44,536 nucleotides of DNA from Ophiosphaerella korrae (GCA_028456385.1 JALNQF010000341.1:1-44536); one strand, 5' to 3'. Shown: positions 11,589 through 24,900, numbered from the stretch's first letter. A program made the numbers and translations. Notes: generated from the sequence alone by a model not told the origin.

Positions 11589-11991
11589 TATTACAACTAT
11601 AACAAGAGAAAACTAGATAGAGCTAATTAGCCCTACTATAGAGGATAACAACGTATATAATCTATAAGGAAATAAACTTAATTAGGAGACTAACTATAAT
11701 AGGGATACGTAATAGATTTATAAATTCGCGATCTTAGCAAATACAAAGTTACGAAGTAGGTACGTAATAAATTTATAAATTCGCGATCTTAGTAAATACA
11801 AAGTTATAAAGTACTAAGGATAGTATTAGTAATCTAATCTCTAACCTAGAATACTAATACTTAATATTATATATATATATTAACTTTTATTTATAGTTAT
11901 TACTAATTACTATATAAACTCTTGTTATTACCTTCTAATCTACTAATACCCTAGAGGTTACTTATAGTTAATAACAAGTAACCCTATTATA
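11589..11991 (+). repeat. Element D 5' LTR (with internal deletion)
   Basis: 403 bp, starting TATTACAACTATAACAAG (TG end RIPed to TA) and ending CCCTATTATA. Compared with its 444-bp partner it lacks 41 bp between two copies of GGATAGTAT, joined near 11816-11830. It carries two 55-bp repeat units at 11706-11815. Confidence 0.9.
11706..11815. repeat. Two 55-bp tandem units in the element D 5' LTR
   Basis: Units begin TACGTAATA and contain ATTCGCGATCTTAG; the TCGCGA core keeps both CpGs. The same unit recurs in the LTRs of D (25223-25332), G and, more decayed, A/E. It is missing from C, which has a different 30-bp repeat in the corresponding place. Confidence 0.85.
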
Positions 11992-12169
11992 CTTTACTAA
12001 TTTAGATATTAAGTGGAGTAAAGCGTAAGTAGCGTATAGTCTAGCTAATATAATATTAGAAAGTTTAACTAAGAAAAGAGTTAAGGCACCTTTAAGTAGT
12101 TATAAATTAGATAACACTATATAGAAAGTAATTAAAGACTACCTAAATAACTTAATTTCTAAGAAAGAA
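11992..12169 (+). pseudogene. Element D gag-pol, 5' fragment (start of gag)
   Basis: Leader and first codons of gag, in line with the frame that in G begins near 37893 (residues like SKAQVAYSLA). About 53 codons are present before the C insertion at 12169. The AAGAA target copies are at 12165-12169 and 19174-19178. The rest of the frame is at 19179-24458. No initiation ATG survives; the family start is inferred from the frame only. Confidence 0.75.
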
Positions 12170-12624
12170 TATTATAGGTGTAACAGGAATAAACGAAATA
12201 GAATTAATTAGTCCTAATATAAGCGCTAACAAAGTATAAGATAAGTAGGGTAGTAATATAAAGTAAGAAGTAAATTATAATATAAATACGTAGGAGTAAT
12301 CTATAAATACGTATAATAGATTAAAGTAATCTATAAACACGTATAATAGATTAAAGTAATCTATAAACACGTATAATAGATTAAGGTAATCTATAAGGTT
12401 GTATAAATAGATTAGTATAAGTATATAGTTAGTAGTAATACGTATTATTAGGATAGTATTAGTAATCTAATCTCTAACTAAGAACGCTAATACTTAACAT
12501 TATACATACAAATTAACTATTGTTATAGTTATTACTAATTACAATATAAACTTTAGTTATTACTTCTTAATCTACTAACACCCTAATAGGTTATTAGGAA
12601 GTCGACCCTAGTAACCCTATTACA
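12170..12624 (+). repeat. Element C 5' LTR
   Basis: 455 bp, ending CCCTATTACA with the CA end intact. It is 30 bp longer than its partner, which equals exactly one tandem unit. No convincing tRNA-complementary primer-binding site follows; the next bases are CCTTGCTAATTTAG. Confidence 0.93.
12301..12390. repeat. Three 30-bp tandem units in the element C 5' LTR
   Basis: Units read CTATAAA(T/C)ACGTATAATAG followed by ATTAA(A/G)GTAAT, three times head to tail. The 3' LTR has only two (18880-18939). Confidence 0.93.
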
Positions 12625-12643
12625 CCTTGCTAATTTAGTTATT

Positions 12644-15600
12644 AAGAAAAGTAAAGAGTAAGTAGTATATAGTCTAAGCTAATATAATAGTAGAAAGATT
12701 AACTAAGTAAGTAGCTAAGGCACTTATAAGTAGTTATAAGTTAGATAATACTATATAGAAGGTAATTCGAGACTACGTAAACAATTTAATCTCTAAAAAG
12801 GAAGATATAAAGCTAGTAATTAACGCCTTAGAAACGTAGAATAAAGAACTATAAGACTATTTAAAGTAGAATAAAGCCTAGATTAAAGCTATTATAGAAG
12901 GATAAAACTAGATAGAACTAATTACCTAAAGACTAGAGATAAGTACAACGAAGAAACTACCTAAGATACCTATACTTAAGAAGTTCGATAGAATAAGAGA
13001 AAATCTAAGACCTTTTATAGTAGTAGTATAACTCTAGATAGATATACAAGTACTATACTTTAATATAGAAGAAAAGAAGGTAATATATATTAGAATACAC
13101 CTTAAGGGAGATATAATAAGATAGTTTAAACCCTACTAGATAGATTATACAACATACGCCCTAATAATATAGAAAGATAAAACTAGAGCTATCTTTAGAA
13201 GCTACGAATACTTTACTAAACAAATAAAAGTAGTATTTAGAGATATAGATATTACTTAATAAGCTAAAGAAAAGCTTAAAAGGCTTACCTAAAGTAAGAG
13301 TATTTCTAAATACGTATTATAGTTTAAATAACTATTACAAAATATAGAATAGAATAAATTAGCCTTAATATTATAATTTACGTATAAACTAAATACAAAA
13401 ATCTAATATAAGATAATATATATAGAGAAACTAAGGACACTAGAAGCCCTAAAACAATAGGTAATACAAATTAACAATAATCTTTAAAAATAGAAGAAGA
13501 ACAAGTATAGGAGTTAACTTAGAAACTAAGATATTAGAGACCCTATAATCCTAGATACTAATAAGGATAAGAAAAAGAAGAAGAATAAAGACTTTACGTA
13601 CTTTAGCTATAGAAAGAAAGGCTACTACTTAAAAGACTATTAATCTAAATAAAAGAAGGATATAGTATATTATAAATATAAAAAACTAAGATACTTTATA
13701 AAAGATTGTAGAAGTAAAGACTATAAGAAAGATAAAGAAATATAGTTAAAGATAACTAAAAACAAGAAAGAAGTACTAAAAGTATAGGCTAAACCTTAAG
13801 AAAAAGTAGCTAGGAGTAAAGAATTATAATATATAATACTCTACTAGACTTTTTATTACAAAGATAACTACTATATATACCTTTCTAGTAAAGGAAGAGT
13901 AAAATAGTTCCTATAAAAGAATAGAGTAGTAGTAATAAAAGAAGAAAGAATAAAAGCTTAGATAGAAGAAATAACCTAAGTATTAGACTTACTAATAAAA
14001 GATTTAAAAAGAGAGAAACCCTAGACCCTATTAATTTACGCTAAAAGACTAGTAGAAGATAAGAAGACTACTATAGTTGCTTCTAAAAGACTATAAAGTA
14101 ATAAAGAAAAGAAAATTAATATAAGAAGTATAGAGTATACCTAGTTAGATATATATAGTTATAATAGTTGTACAATAATAGATATAATAGAATAAAGGCG
14201 AGAATAGCAATTTATTTAGAAATACTTACTAGTTATAAGTATAGAGAAAGCGTATAAAGACTAGAAAGAACGTAATCCTAAAGATATAAAGTTTATAGTA
14301 TTCTAAGAATAGATAAAGTAAAATATAGTTATAGTAGAGAGAATACTTATATAGAAAAAATAGTAGTACCTTATAAGAAAAATATAATAGATTAACAAAG
14401 CCTATATACTAAGAGTACTAGTAGAGTACTATATCCTAATAAGAAAAATACCTAGAGAAGATAAATACTAAAAAGGGGATAACAAAATTATAAACCTAAA
14501 ACATCTAGTATATTTTAAAGTATTATAGCTAGTATACCTAAATAAGAACTATATTATATATAGAAATCCTAAAGTAAATAACAACGTATAGCCTATATAA
14601 AGAAAAGGCTATAATTATATAAGAGTAATTCTAGTAGAAGATATCTAAGGATAGAAAACAATACCTAAAGACAGATATATAGTAGTAAGACTAAGACCTA
14701 AGTTATCTAAGAAATACGTCCTAAGAGGACTATAGTATAAGTATACATATAATAAATATCTAAAATATAAAGAGTATAAACTTAAAGTAAAGCTATAGCC
14801 TTAAATAGATAGATAATTTACAAAATTACCTAAGTAAGAATAACTAGAAAGTATAGGAGGCCTATATATTACAAAAACAGGTACGTACTAAGAAAAGAAA
14901 GTATAACTAATAATTAATAGTAGAGCTATAAGAAACTTTATATTAAGGAAGTTTATAGAAATACAAGGAATATATTATATAATAAAGAAATACTCTTAAC
15001 AATTAAGTATAATTAAAGAAAAACTATTCTAAAAACCTATTAGGTTCGAAACAGTTCTCTCTATACTAGAGCTAGAAGAGATAATAATTAAAAATATTAT
15101 TATAGATATAACAATAATTAATAATAAATAAGATATAATCCTAGAAATACTATAGTTATAGATAACTAACTTATATATTAATTAGAAGATAAAAAGAAAT
15201 AGCTACTATAAAATAGAAATATTAAAAGCTAATATAAGTACCTATAAAGGAAAATTCCTAGAAAAATACAAGAAATAGGAAAAACAACTTATAGAGCCTA
15301 AAGATTTCCTTCTAGAATATTAGCTATAGGATTTAGTAATAGATCTAGAAGAAGAAAAAGACGTAAGATAGAGCTTAGTCTATAGAAAGACTTAAAAAGA
15401 ATCTAAAATTAAACGCGTATTTATTAAAAACGCAATAAGAAAAGAATAGATATAGGAATCTAAATCCTTAATAGTATATAGACTTATATTTATAGATAAG
15501 AAAGGGAAAGATAATAAAAGACCTTACGTAGAATTTAGAAAAACTAACGTAATTATAAGTAAAAACTAATACCCTTTACTATAAATAGATAAAATACAAA

Positions 15601-18098
15601 ATAAGCTATAAAAAGTAAAAATCTTTACAAAATTAGATATCTAAAACGCCTACTACTAAATTAGAATTAAGAAAGGTAATAAATAGAATATAGCGTTTAG
15701 AACGTAATACAAACTATATAAGTACTTAGTTATACTTTTTAGCTTAATAAACGCACTAGTAGCTTTCTAGGAAAGAATTAATATAGTACTAAGAGAGTAC
15801 TTAGACGTATTTACGTTTATATAACTAAACAATATCCTTATATTTTTAGAAATAAAGGAAGAATACGTATAATATATATATAAAGTACTAGAAAAACTAG
15901 TAGAAAATAAATTATTCTTTAAAATAAGAAAATACAAGTTCAATATAAAAGAAACAAACTTCTTTAGATTTATTATAGAACTAGGACAAATTAAATTAAA
16001 CTTAAGAAAGATTAAGTTAATTAACAAATAGCTAATACTAAAGAACCTAAAAGAGGTATAATAATTTTATAGGTTAGTAAACTTTAGTAAAAAGTTAATA
16101 GTAAGATAGTCTAAAGATATAGAACTAATAACTAGACTTATAAAGAAAGACGTACTATTTAAATAGATAGAAGAATATAACAAAGTATTTAAATAAATTA
16201 AGAGGAAATTTATAGAAAACCTAGTTATTAGAATATACAACCTAGAACTACTAGTAATAGTAAAAACAGACGTATCTAACTTAGTCTATAGAATAGTACT
16301 AATATAGAAAGACCTAAAGACTAAAAAAGAATACTAAGTTAAATACTTCTCTAAGAAAATAAAACTAGTAGAGCTTAACTACCTAATTTATAACAAAGAG
16401 ATACTAGTAATCTATAAAGTATTTAAATAATAGAGAATATACCTATAAGGAGTAAAGTTCTAAATAAAAGTCTATATAGATTATAAGAATCTTATAGGAT
16501 TTATAACAAATAAGGAACTATTATAATACTATACAAGATAGTAGGAATTTTTATTAATATTTAACCTAGAAATAATATATATAAAAAAGAAAGTTAACTA
16601 ATTTATAGATACTTTAAGTAGAAGACTAGATTTATAAAAAGAAGTAAATATAACTAGTATAGTTCTAGTCTAGAATAAAAAAGGATATTTAGTTCTAAAT
16701 ACACCTAAAATAGCTACTATACTTAAAAGAACAAGTAGTAAACTAGATAAATAGGTCTAGAAAGAAACAACAAAAGTATCTAAAGAAATAGAGAAACTAG
16801 AAATCTATAAAGGATTTGTATAAGCTTATAGAAGGATATATATCTTAAAGAAGATTTAGAGAGAATTTATATAATAATTCTATAAACTACTAGTATATAG
16901 ATACTAGGGAATTAAAAAAATACTAAATAGGCTCCTAAGAGACTACTATATCCTAAGAGCAAGATAACTAGTAGAAGAAATACTATAAAACTATATAGAA
17001 TGTTATAGAAACAAATATAGTAGATATACACTATATAGAATACTATAACTAGTTAAAGTACTAGAATAACTCTAAGGAATAATAACAATAGACTTTATTA
17101 TAAAGTTACCTAAGTTAAAAAACCTAATATTAGGAATTAAATATAATAGAATCCTAATAATAGTAGATAAACTTATAAAGTACTTATACTTTAGGCTATA
17201 TAAAAAGAAGAGTAAGATAGAGGTTACTATATACTAGGTTCTAGGAACTATAATTAGCTAGTATAGTATCCTAGATAAAATTATTATAGATAGAGATATA
17301 CAATTTATATTAAAACTATAGGGAACAATAATAGTATATTATCTATAGATAGATAAATAATTAGAATATATAAACTAGATAGTAGAATAATACTTAAGAT
17401 ACTACCTTAACTACAACTAAAATAATTAGGTATAGCTACTACCTATAGTATAGTTAGTATATAATAGTATAAAGAACGTAGTAATAAGAGTATTACCTTT
17501 CTTTATAAACTATAGATTTAATCCTAATATATACTAAATACTAAGAAATATAGAATCTTAGACTCTAAGAGGAGAAAACTTTAAAAACAAAATAAAAGAA
17601 ATATATAATTAACTAAGATAAGATATAGAATTCCTATATAATTATATAGTAAAGTACTATAACAAGAAATATAAAGAGGGACCCTAATTTAAAGAAAGAG
17701 AAAAAGTATAGTTAGTTTAAAAAAATATTAAAAGTAAGTAATCTTGTTTAAAACTAGATTATATAAAAATAGGACTATATAAGATTAAGAAGAAAATTAC
17801 ACTAGTTATATTTAAGTTAAGACTACTAAGTAAAATAAGGATATACCTAATATTATATATAATACTACGAGAACAAGTACTATAATAAGTAGAACTACTA
17901 GTATATAAAGTAGATACGTATAGAGAATAAGAAGACTAAGAAGTAAAAGAAATCCTAGTATACTAGTTTTCTAATAGAAGAAACTACTACTTAGTAAAAT
18001 AGATAAGTATAGACAAAAAAGGATAACTATAAGAAGATATATAGGAACTAGAAGATAACCTTAACTACTCTAAGAAACTAGAGGAGTTCTAAAGTTAA
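12644..18098 (+). pseudogene. Element C gag-pol polyprotein remnant
   Basis: One long frame broken by RIP stops and at least one net frameshift (the length is not a multiple of three). Gag has two CCHC knuckles: 13599-13640 (YFSYRKKGYYLKDY, all zinc ligands now Tyr) and 13668-13709 (YYKYKKLRYFIKDC, last Cys kept). The protease motif INSRA is at about 14909-14932. Reverse transcriptase has the YLDD site at 15822-15833 reading stop-L-N-N. Integrase zinc region is near 16890-17010, with the second Cys of the pair intact near 17000. A 33-bp in-frame deletion near 17334 removes 11 residues between the second Asp (17289) and the Glu (17364) of the integrase core. The chromodomain ends at about 18090. 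The minus-strand frame at 15767-16027 is antisense noise. Confidence 0.9.
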
Positions 18099-18114
18099 AA
18101 CCCTCTAGACTACC

Positions 18115-18540
18115 TAATAGTAAGCTAAGATAACTAATAATACTACTACTAAATAGAGAGGAAATAGAACTACTTAAGATAATAGGAGCTAGAGTAGCCC
18201 CTACTACGTTCTTAAAATCTAACTTAGCCTCTAAAAGAATAGCCTATACGATAGATTTTTTATTATTTAAGGCCTTCGTCTTATAAAGACAAACTAAACA
18301 AGTATAGTTTTTTACCTATATACTTAGAATTTAATTATATTCCTTTTTAGCCTCTATAATTTATAATAATAGATTTTTTTAAGCGTAATTAATAGCTTTC
18401 CTTTTTATAAATAAGTATAGATATACAAATAAGTATTTTTAACCTATACTTTACTAGAGATATACCTAATAAGTTATAAGATAAATAAGTATTAGTGCAA
18501 ATATACGCCTTATAAGCCTTACTAAATTTTAAAGAAAGAT
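18115..18540 (-). pseudogene. Antisense ORF of element C
   Basis: The frame opposite to gag-pol reads, Gln for RIP stops, LLLQIIEAKKEY... YKTKALNN... LLEAKLDFKNVVGATLAP... SLFSSS...YLSLL. Over 85 codons it aligns without gaps with the same frame of G, about 42 positions identical by my count, although the DNA is much diverged. Two defects are seen: a one-base shift at the T8 run near 18374-18381 between the AIN and LLLQ segments, and loss of the usual stop (TTA in place of TAA at 18115-18117). No protein family is recognised. Confidence 0.6.
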
Positions 18541-18734
18541 AAGTTAATAGAGGATTTAAAAACTTATAATAAAAATAAGGAAATATTATAATACTATAAT
18601 ATAATACACAATTAGTTAATTAAAGATAATAAAGAGTAGACTTAGTAGGTATAAGGGAGGATAAAGAACTCTATATTAATAAAGAAATAGGATTAATAAC
18701 TTTAGTCCTAGGCTAAGAGAATAAAAACCTATCT

Positions 18735-18748
18735 AAAAGAGGAGATAG
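18735..18748 (+). other. Polypurine tract of element C
   Basis: AAAAGAGGAGATAG directly before the 3' LTR. Equivalent tracts precede the 3' LTRs of D (25093-25105), A (25721-25733) and G (44245-44258). Confidence 0.8.
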
Positions 18749-19173
18749 TATTATAGGTGTAATAGGAAAAAATAAAATAGAACTAATTAGTCCTAATATA
18801 AGCGATAATAAAGTATAAGACAAGTAAGGTAGTAATATAGAGTAGGAAGTAAATTACAATATAGATACGTAGGAGTAATCTATAAATACGTATAATAGAT
18901 TAAGGTAATCTATAAACACGTATAATAGATTAAGGTAATCTATAAGGTTGTATAAATAGATTAGTACAAGTATATAGTTAGTAGTAATACGTATTATTAG
19001 GATAGTATTAGTAATCTAATCTCTAACTAAGAATGCTAATACTTAACATTACATATACAAATTAACTATTGTTATAGTTATTACTAATTATAATATAAAC
19101 TTAAGTTATTACTTCTTAATCTACTAACACCCTAACAAGTTATTAGAAAGTTAACCCTAGTAACCCTATTACA
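18749..19173 (+). repeat. Element C 3' LTR
   Basis: 425 bp, TATTATAGG...CCCTATTACA, followed by the AAGAA target copy (19174-19178). It has two rather than three 30-bp units (18880-18939). Confidence 0.93.
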
Positions 19174-19178
19174 AAGAA

Positions 19179-22100
19179 GATATAAAGATAGTAATTAATA
19201 CTTTAGAAACGTAGAATAAAGAACTATAAGATTACGTAAAGTAAAATAAAGCTTAGATTAAAGCTATTATTAAAGTATAAAACTAGATAGAATAAATTAC
19301 CTAAAGACTAGAAATAAGTATAATAAAGAAACTACCTAAGATACTTATACTTAAGAAGTTTAATAAAATAAAAGAAAACTAAAACCCTTTATAGTAGTAG
19401 TATAACTTTAGATTAATATATAAGTACTATACTTTAATAGAGAAGATAAAAAGGTAATATATATTAGAATATACCTAGAAGAAGATATAATAAAATAGTT
19501 TAAGTCTTACTAGATAGACTATATAATATACGCTCTAGGAATATAAAAAGATAAAACTAGAGCTATTTTTAGAAGTTATAAATACTTTATAAAATAAATA
19601 AAAGTAGTATTTAAGGATATAGATATTACTTAATAAGCTAAAGAGAAGCTTAAAACGATTATGTAATATAAAAGTATTCCTAAGTATATATTATAGTTTA
19701 AGTAACTATTATAAAATATAGAATAGAATAAGGTATCTCTAATATTATAGTTTAAATAAAGACTAAACTTAAAAATCTAATACAAGATAATTTAAATAGA
19801 AAAACTACAAACACTAGAAGCTATAAAGTAAAAGGTAATATAGATAGATAATAATCTTTAAGAATAGAAGAAGAACAAGTATAAAGGCTAACCTAGAAAC
19901 TAAGATACTCGAGACCCTATAATCCTTAATACTAATAAAGATAAAAAGAAAAAGAGGAATAAAGACTTTACGTACTTTAATTATATTAAAAAAGGCTACT
20001 ACGTAAAAAATTATAAGTTAAAATAGAAGAAAGATATAGTATATTATAAATATAGGAAACTAAGATACTTTATAAAAGACTATAGAAGTAAAGACTTAAA
20101 GAAAGAAAACTAGTTAAAAATAACTAAGAATAAGAAGGAAGCACTAAAAGTATAAGCTAAGCCTTAAGAGAAAGTAGCTAAGAGTAAAAAAATATAGTAT
20201 ATAATACTTTATTAGACTTTTTGTTATAAAAATAACTACTATATATATCTTTCTAGTAAGTAGAGAGTAAAATAGTTCTTATAGAAGAATAGAGTAGTAG
20301 TAATAAAGAAAAGTAGAATAAAAGTATAGCTAAATAAAATAGTATTTATAATAGACTTACTAATAGAAGATTTAAAAGGAGAAGAGCCCTAGACCCTATT
20401 AATCTAAGATAAAAGACTAGCACTAGATAAAGAGACTACTATAGTCTCTTCTAAAGAACTATAAAGAGATAAGAAATAAAATAATATAAAAAGTACTAAA
20501 TATACCTAGTTAAAAGTATATAGCTATAATAGCTATATAATAATAGATATAGAGAAATAAAATAAAGAATAGAAGTTTATTTAGAAATACTTACTAGTTA
20601 TAAGTATAGAGGAAGTATATAAAGACTAGAAAGAACGTAACCTTAAAGTAAAAAAGTTTATAATATTCTAATAGTAGATTAAGTAATATATAGTTATAGT
20701 AAGAAGAATACTTATATAAAGAGAATAGTAATTCTTTATAAGAAAAATATAATAGATTAATAAAGCCTATATATTATAAGTACTAATAGTATACTATATC
20801 TTAGTAATAGTAAGACCTAGAATAGATAAATACTAGGTACAGGACAACAAGAGAATATATCTAAAATATCTAGTATATATTAAGATATTATAGATATTAT
20901 ACTGAAATACAAATTACTATATATATAGAGAATAAAAAGTACGTAACTACGCTTAGCTAATATAAAGAAAAGGATATAACTATATAAATACAATTATAAA
21001 GAAAGATATCTAAAGTTAAGAAATAATTAGAATACCTAATAAAGAATATATAGTAATTAGACTAGGAATAAAATTATCTAAAGAATATATTTAAGAGAAA
21101 CTATAGTATAAATATACTTATAATAAATACCTAAAATACAAAAATTATAAACGTAAAATAAGATAATAGCCTTAGAAAGATAGATAATTTAAAGAAAGAC
21201 CTAAGTAAGAAAAGCTAGAAAGTATAAGAGGCCTATATATTATAAAAATAGGTATATATTAAAGAAAAAGAGTACAATTAATAATTACTAGTAGAGCTAC
21301 AAAGAACTTTATATCTAAGAAGTTTATAGAAAGTTAAGGAATAACTTATATAATAAAGAAATACCTTTAATAATTAAGTATAATTAAAGGAAAACTATTC
21401 TAGAAACCTATTTAGTTTAAGATAGTTCCTTTTACACTAGAGATAGAAGGAATAAAGATTAAAAATATAGTTATAGATATAATAATAATTAATAACAAAT
21501 AAGAAATTATATTAGAAATACTATAGTTATAGATAACTAACCTAAGAATTAATTAGAGAATAGGAAGAATTAGTTATTCTAAACAAGATACGCTAAAAGC
21601 TAATATAAGTATATATAAGGGATAGTTCCTAGAAGAATATATAAAGTAGGAGAAATAGCTTATAGAACCTAAAGACTACTTTCTAGAATATTAGCTATAA
21701 GACTTAGTAATAGACCTAGAAGAAGGAAAAAACGTAGGATAGAGCCTAGTCTACTAAAAAACTAAAGAAGAATTAAGACTTAAATATATATTTATATAGA
21801 GCGTAGTAAAAAAGAGATAGATATAATAATCTAAATCCTTAGTAGTATATAGACTTATATTTATAGATAAAAAAGAAATAGATAATAAAAGACTTTGCGT
21901 AGACTTTAGAAAAACTAACGTATTTATAAACAAGAACTAATATCTCTTACTATATATAGATAAGATATAAGATAAGCTATAAAACGCCTAATTCTTTACA
22001 AAACTAGATATCTAGAACACCTACTACTAAATTAGAATTAAAAAAAGATATAAATAGAAAACAGCGTTTAGAATATAATATAAGTTATTTAAATATATAG

Positions 22101-24458
22101 TTATAATTTTTAGATTAATAAACGCACTAGTAGTATTTTAAGAAAGAAATAATATAGTACTAAAAGAGTACCTAGACGTATTTACATTTATATACCTAGA
22201 TAATATCCTTATATTCTTAGAAATAGAGGAAGAATATATACAATATATATATAAAGTGCTAGAGAAACTAGTAGAGAATAAATTATTTCTTAAAATAAAA
22301 AAATATAAATTCTATATAAAAGAAATAGACTTCCTTAGATTTATTATAGAACTAGGAAAAATTAAGATTAACTTAGGAAAAATTAAATTAATTAAGGAAT
22401 AGCTAATACTAAAAAACCTAAGAGAAGTACAATAATTTTATAGACAAGAAAACTTTTATAGAAATCTTATAGTTAGATAGTCTAAAATAATAGAACTATT
22501 AATAAAACTTATAAAAAAAGATATACTATTTAAGTAGATATAAGAATATAACAAAGTATTTAACGAAATTAAACGCAAGTTTATAGAGAACCTAGTTATT
22601 AGGATATATAATCTAGAACTACTAGTAATAGTAAAAATAGACGTATTAAACTTAGTCTATAGAATAGTACTAATATAAGAACACCTAGATACTAAGTAGA
22701 AATATTTAGTTAAATATTTCTCTAAGAAAATAAAACTAGTAAAACCTAACTACCTTATTTATAATAAAGAAATACTAGTAATCTATAAAGTATTTAAATA
22801 GTAGAGAGTATACCTATAAGGAGTAATATATTAAATAAAGGTCTATATAGATTATAAGAACCTTATAGAATTTATAATAAATAAAGACTTATTATAATAC
22901 TATATAAGATAGTAGGAATACTTGTTAATTTTTAACTTTAAGATTATATATATAAAAAGAAAAGATAATTAATTTATAAACGCCTTTAGTAAAAGACTAG
23001 ACTTATAAGAAGAAGTAAATACTACTAGTATAGTTCTAGTTAAGAACAAAGAAGGATACTTAGTCCTAAATATACTTAAAATAGCTACTACAATTAAAAG
23101 AATAAATAGTAAGATAGATAAATAGATTTAGAAAATAACATAAGAAGCTTCTAAAGAAATAGAGAGACTTAAAATATAAAATAGACTTATATAAGTATAT
23201 AGAAGAACGTATATTCTAACTAAGATATAGAGAGAATTTATAGAATAGTTTTATAAATTACTAGTATATAAGTACTAAGGTATTAACAAAATACTAAATA
23301 GACTACTATAAGATTACTATATCCTAAAAGTAAGATAATTAGTAATAGAAGTACTACGAGACTATATAGAATATTATAACTAGTTAAAGTACTAGAATAA
23401 CTTTAGAGAGTTATTATAATAGACTTTATTACAAAGTTACCTAAGTTAAAAGACCTAATATTAAGAATTAAATACAATAGAATCTTAATAATAGTAGATA
23501 AGCTAATAAAGTATTTTTACTTTAGACTATATAAAGAGAAAAGTATAATAGAAGTTACTATATACTAGATTCTAGGAATAGTAGTTAGTTAATATAGACT
23601 TCTAGATAAAATTATTATAGATAAGAATATAAGATGTATATTAAAACTATAGAGAATAATAATAGTATAATTAGGAGTATAATATATAATATTTCTAGTA
23701 TACTACCTATAGATAGATAATTAGAAGGTATAAACTAGATAGTAGAATAATACCTAAGATACTACTTTAACTATAACTAGAATAATTAGGTATAGCTACT
23801 ACTTATAGTATAGTTAGTATATAATAGCGTAAAGAATATAGTAATAAAAGTATTACCTTTCTTTATAAACTATAGATTTAACCCTAACGTATATAGAATA
23901 CTAAGAGTTAAAGTATCTTAGTTTCTAAGAAGAGAAAACTTTACTAATAGACTTAAAGATATATACAATTAATTAAGATAAGATATAGAATTCCTATATA
24001 ACTATATAGTAAAATACTACAATAAAAAATATAAAGAAAGATCCTAATTTAGAAAGAGAGAAAAAGTATAGTTAGTATAGAAGAATATTAAGATAAGATA
24101 ATCTAGTTTAAAACTAGATTATATAAAAATTAGACTATATAAGATTAAGAAAGAAGTTATACTAGTTATATTTAAATTAAAGCTACTAAACAAGGTAAGG
24201 ATATACCTAATATTCTATATAGTACTACTAGAATAAGCACTATAGTATATAGAACTACTAGTATATAAAGTAGACACGTATAGAGAATAAGAAGAATAAG
24301 AAGTTAAAGAAATCTTAGTATACTAGTTCTATAATAGTAGAAACTACTACTTAGTAAAATAGATAAGTATAAATAAAAAAGGATAACTATAAGAAGATAT
24401 ATAGAAACTAGAAGATAACCTTAACTACTTTAGGAAACTAAAGGAGTTCTAAAGTTAA
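19179..24458 (+). pseudogene. Element D gag-pol, main fragment
   Basis: Continues gag from 12169 after the C insertion. Gag capsid region runs to about 19900, knuckles at about 19975-20100 (ligands RIPed), protease motif ITSRA at about 21283-21300, reverse transcriptase with YLDN at 22193-22204, RNase H about 22610-22990, integrase, chromodomain, and a stop at 24456-24458. A 40-bp deletion near 23368-23384 removes the end of the integrase zinc region. It lies between two copies of a TATATAGAATACTATA-like direct repeat and shifts the frame. Numerous TAA/TAG codons replace Gln/Trp. Confidence 0.9.
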
Positions 24459-24474
24459 AACTTTCTAAATTACC

Positions 24475-24900
24475 TTATAGTAAACTAAGAAAATTCGCGA
24501 TACTACTAATAGATAGAGAGATAATAGGAGTGCTTAACAAGATAGGAACTAGAGTAGCCTCTACTACGTTATCTAGATCTAACTTAGCTTCTATTGCATA
24601 AGACTATTTAGACAACTTAGTATTATTATAAGCTTTTAACCTATAAAGACGCTTAATATAAGAATAAAGCTTTACTAGCTTATAAAAAGTTAACTTATAC
24701 TAAGCCTTAGCTATAGTAAGCTATAATAATAATTTCTTTTAAGCTCTATTAATAGCTTACCTTATACAACTTAGAAGGTAAAGACTATATAGAGATTAAA
24801 TATTTATATTCTATAAGAGAAATACTAGAAAAAAAATACTTATATTAAATATTAGTAAGAATATACTTATTATAATATTTACTACCTTTTAAGGATATAA
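24475..24900 (-). pseudogene. Antisense ORF of element D
   Basis: Opposite to gag-pol, about 142 codons. With RIP stops read as Gln, segments are AINRAQKKLLLQLTIAKAQY, YKLVKLYSYIKRLY, LKAYNNTKLSKQSYAIEAKL and ANFLSLL-stop (stop complement 24475-24477). The gag-pol stop is at 24456-24458, leaving 16 bp tail-to-tail as in A, F and G. The 5' start is not resolved. Function unknown. Confidence 0.6.

Larger units (their letters stand above)
12170..19173 (+). mobile_element. Element C: complete divergent family 1 chromovirus nested in D
   Basis: 7,004 bp with LTRs at 12170-12624 and 18749-19173 and perfect AAGAA target duplications on both sides. It is the same family as A, D, E, F and G, but a distinct subfamily: the LTR starts TATTATAGGTGTAA, it carries a 30-bp instead of a 54/55-bp tandem repeat, and its 3' tail is clearly diverged. 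It is the innermost layer of the A > D > C nest, so among those three it inserted last. Confidence 0.94.

Noticed and set aside
12301..12390. Tandem units as a CRISPR or origin iteron array
   Set aside because: Head-to-tail 30-bp units inside an LTR, varying in number between the two LTRs of one element.
12625..12643. A tRNA-type primer-binding site after the 5' LTR of C
   Set aside because: The bases after the LTR (CCTTGCTAATTTAG) do not start with the TGG expected for a tRNA 3' end. The same is true in D, E and G, so I could not assign a primer; self-priming or RIP erosion remain possible.
15767..16027. Minus-strand frame of 86 codons
   Set aside because: Antisense to the reverse transcriptase YLDD region of element C. 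It is open only because the sense strand is rich in TAA/TAG-free complements there. It is not open in A, D or G as far as I followed, and it is unrelated to the conserved antisense frame in the tail.
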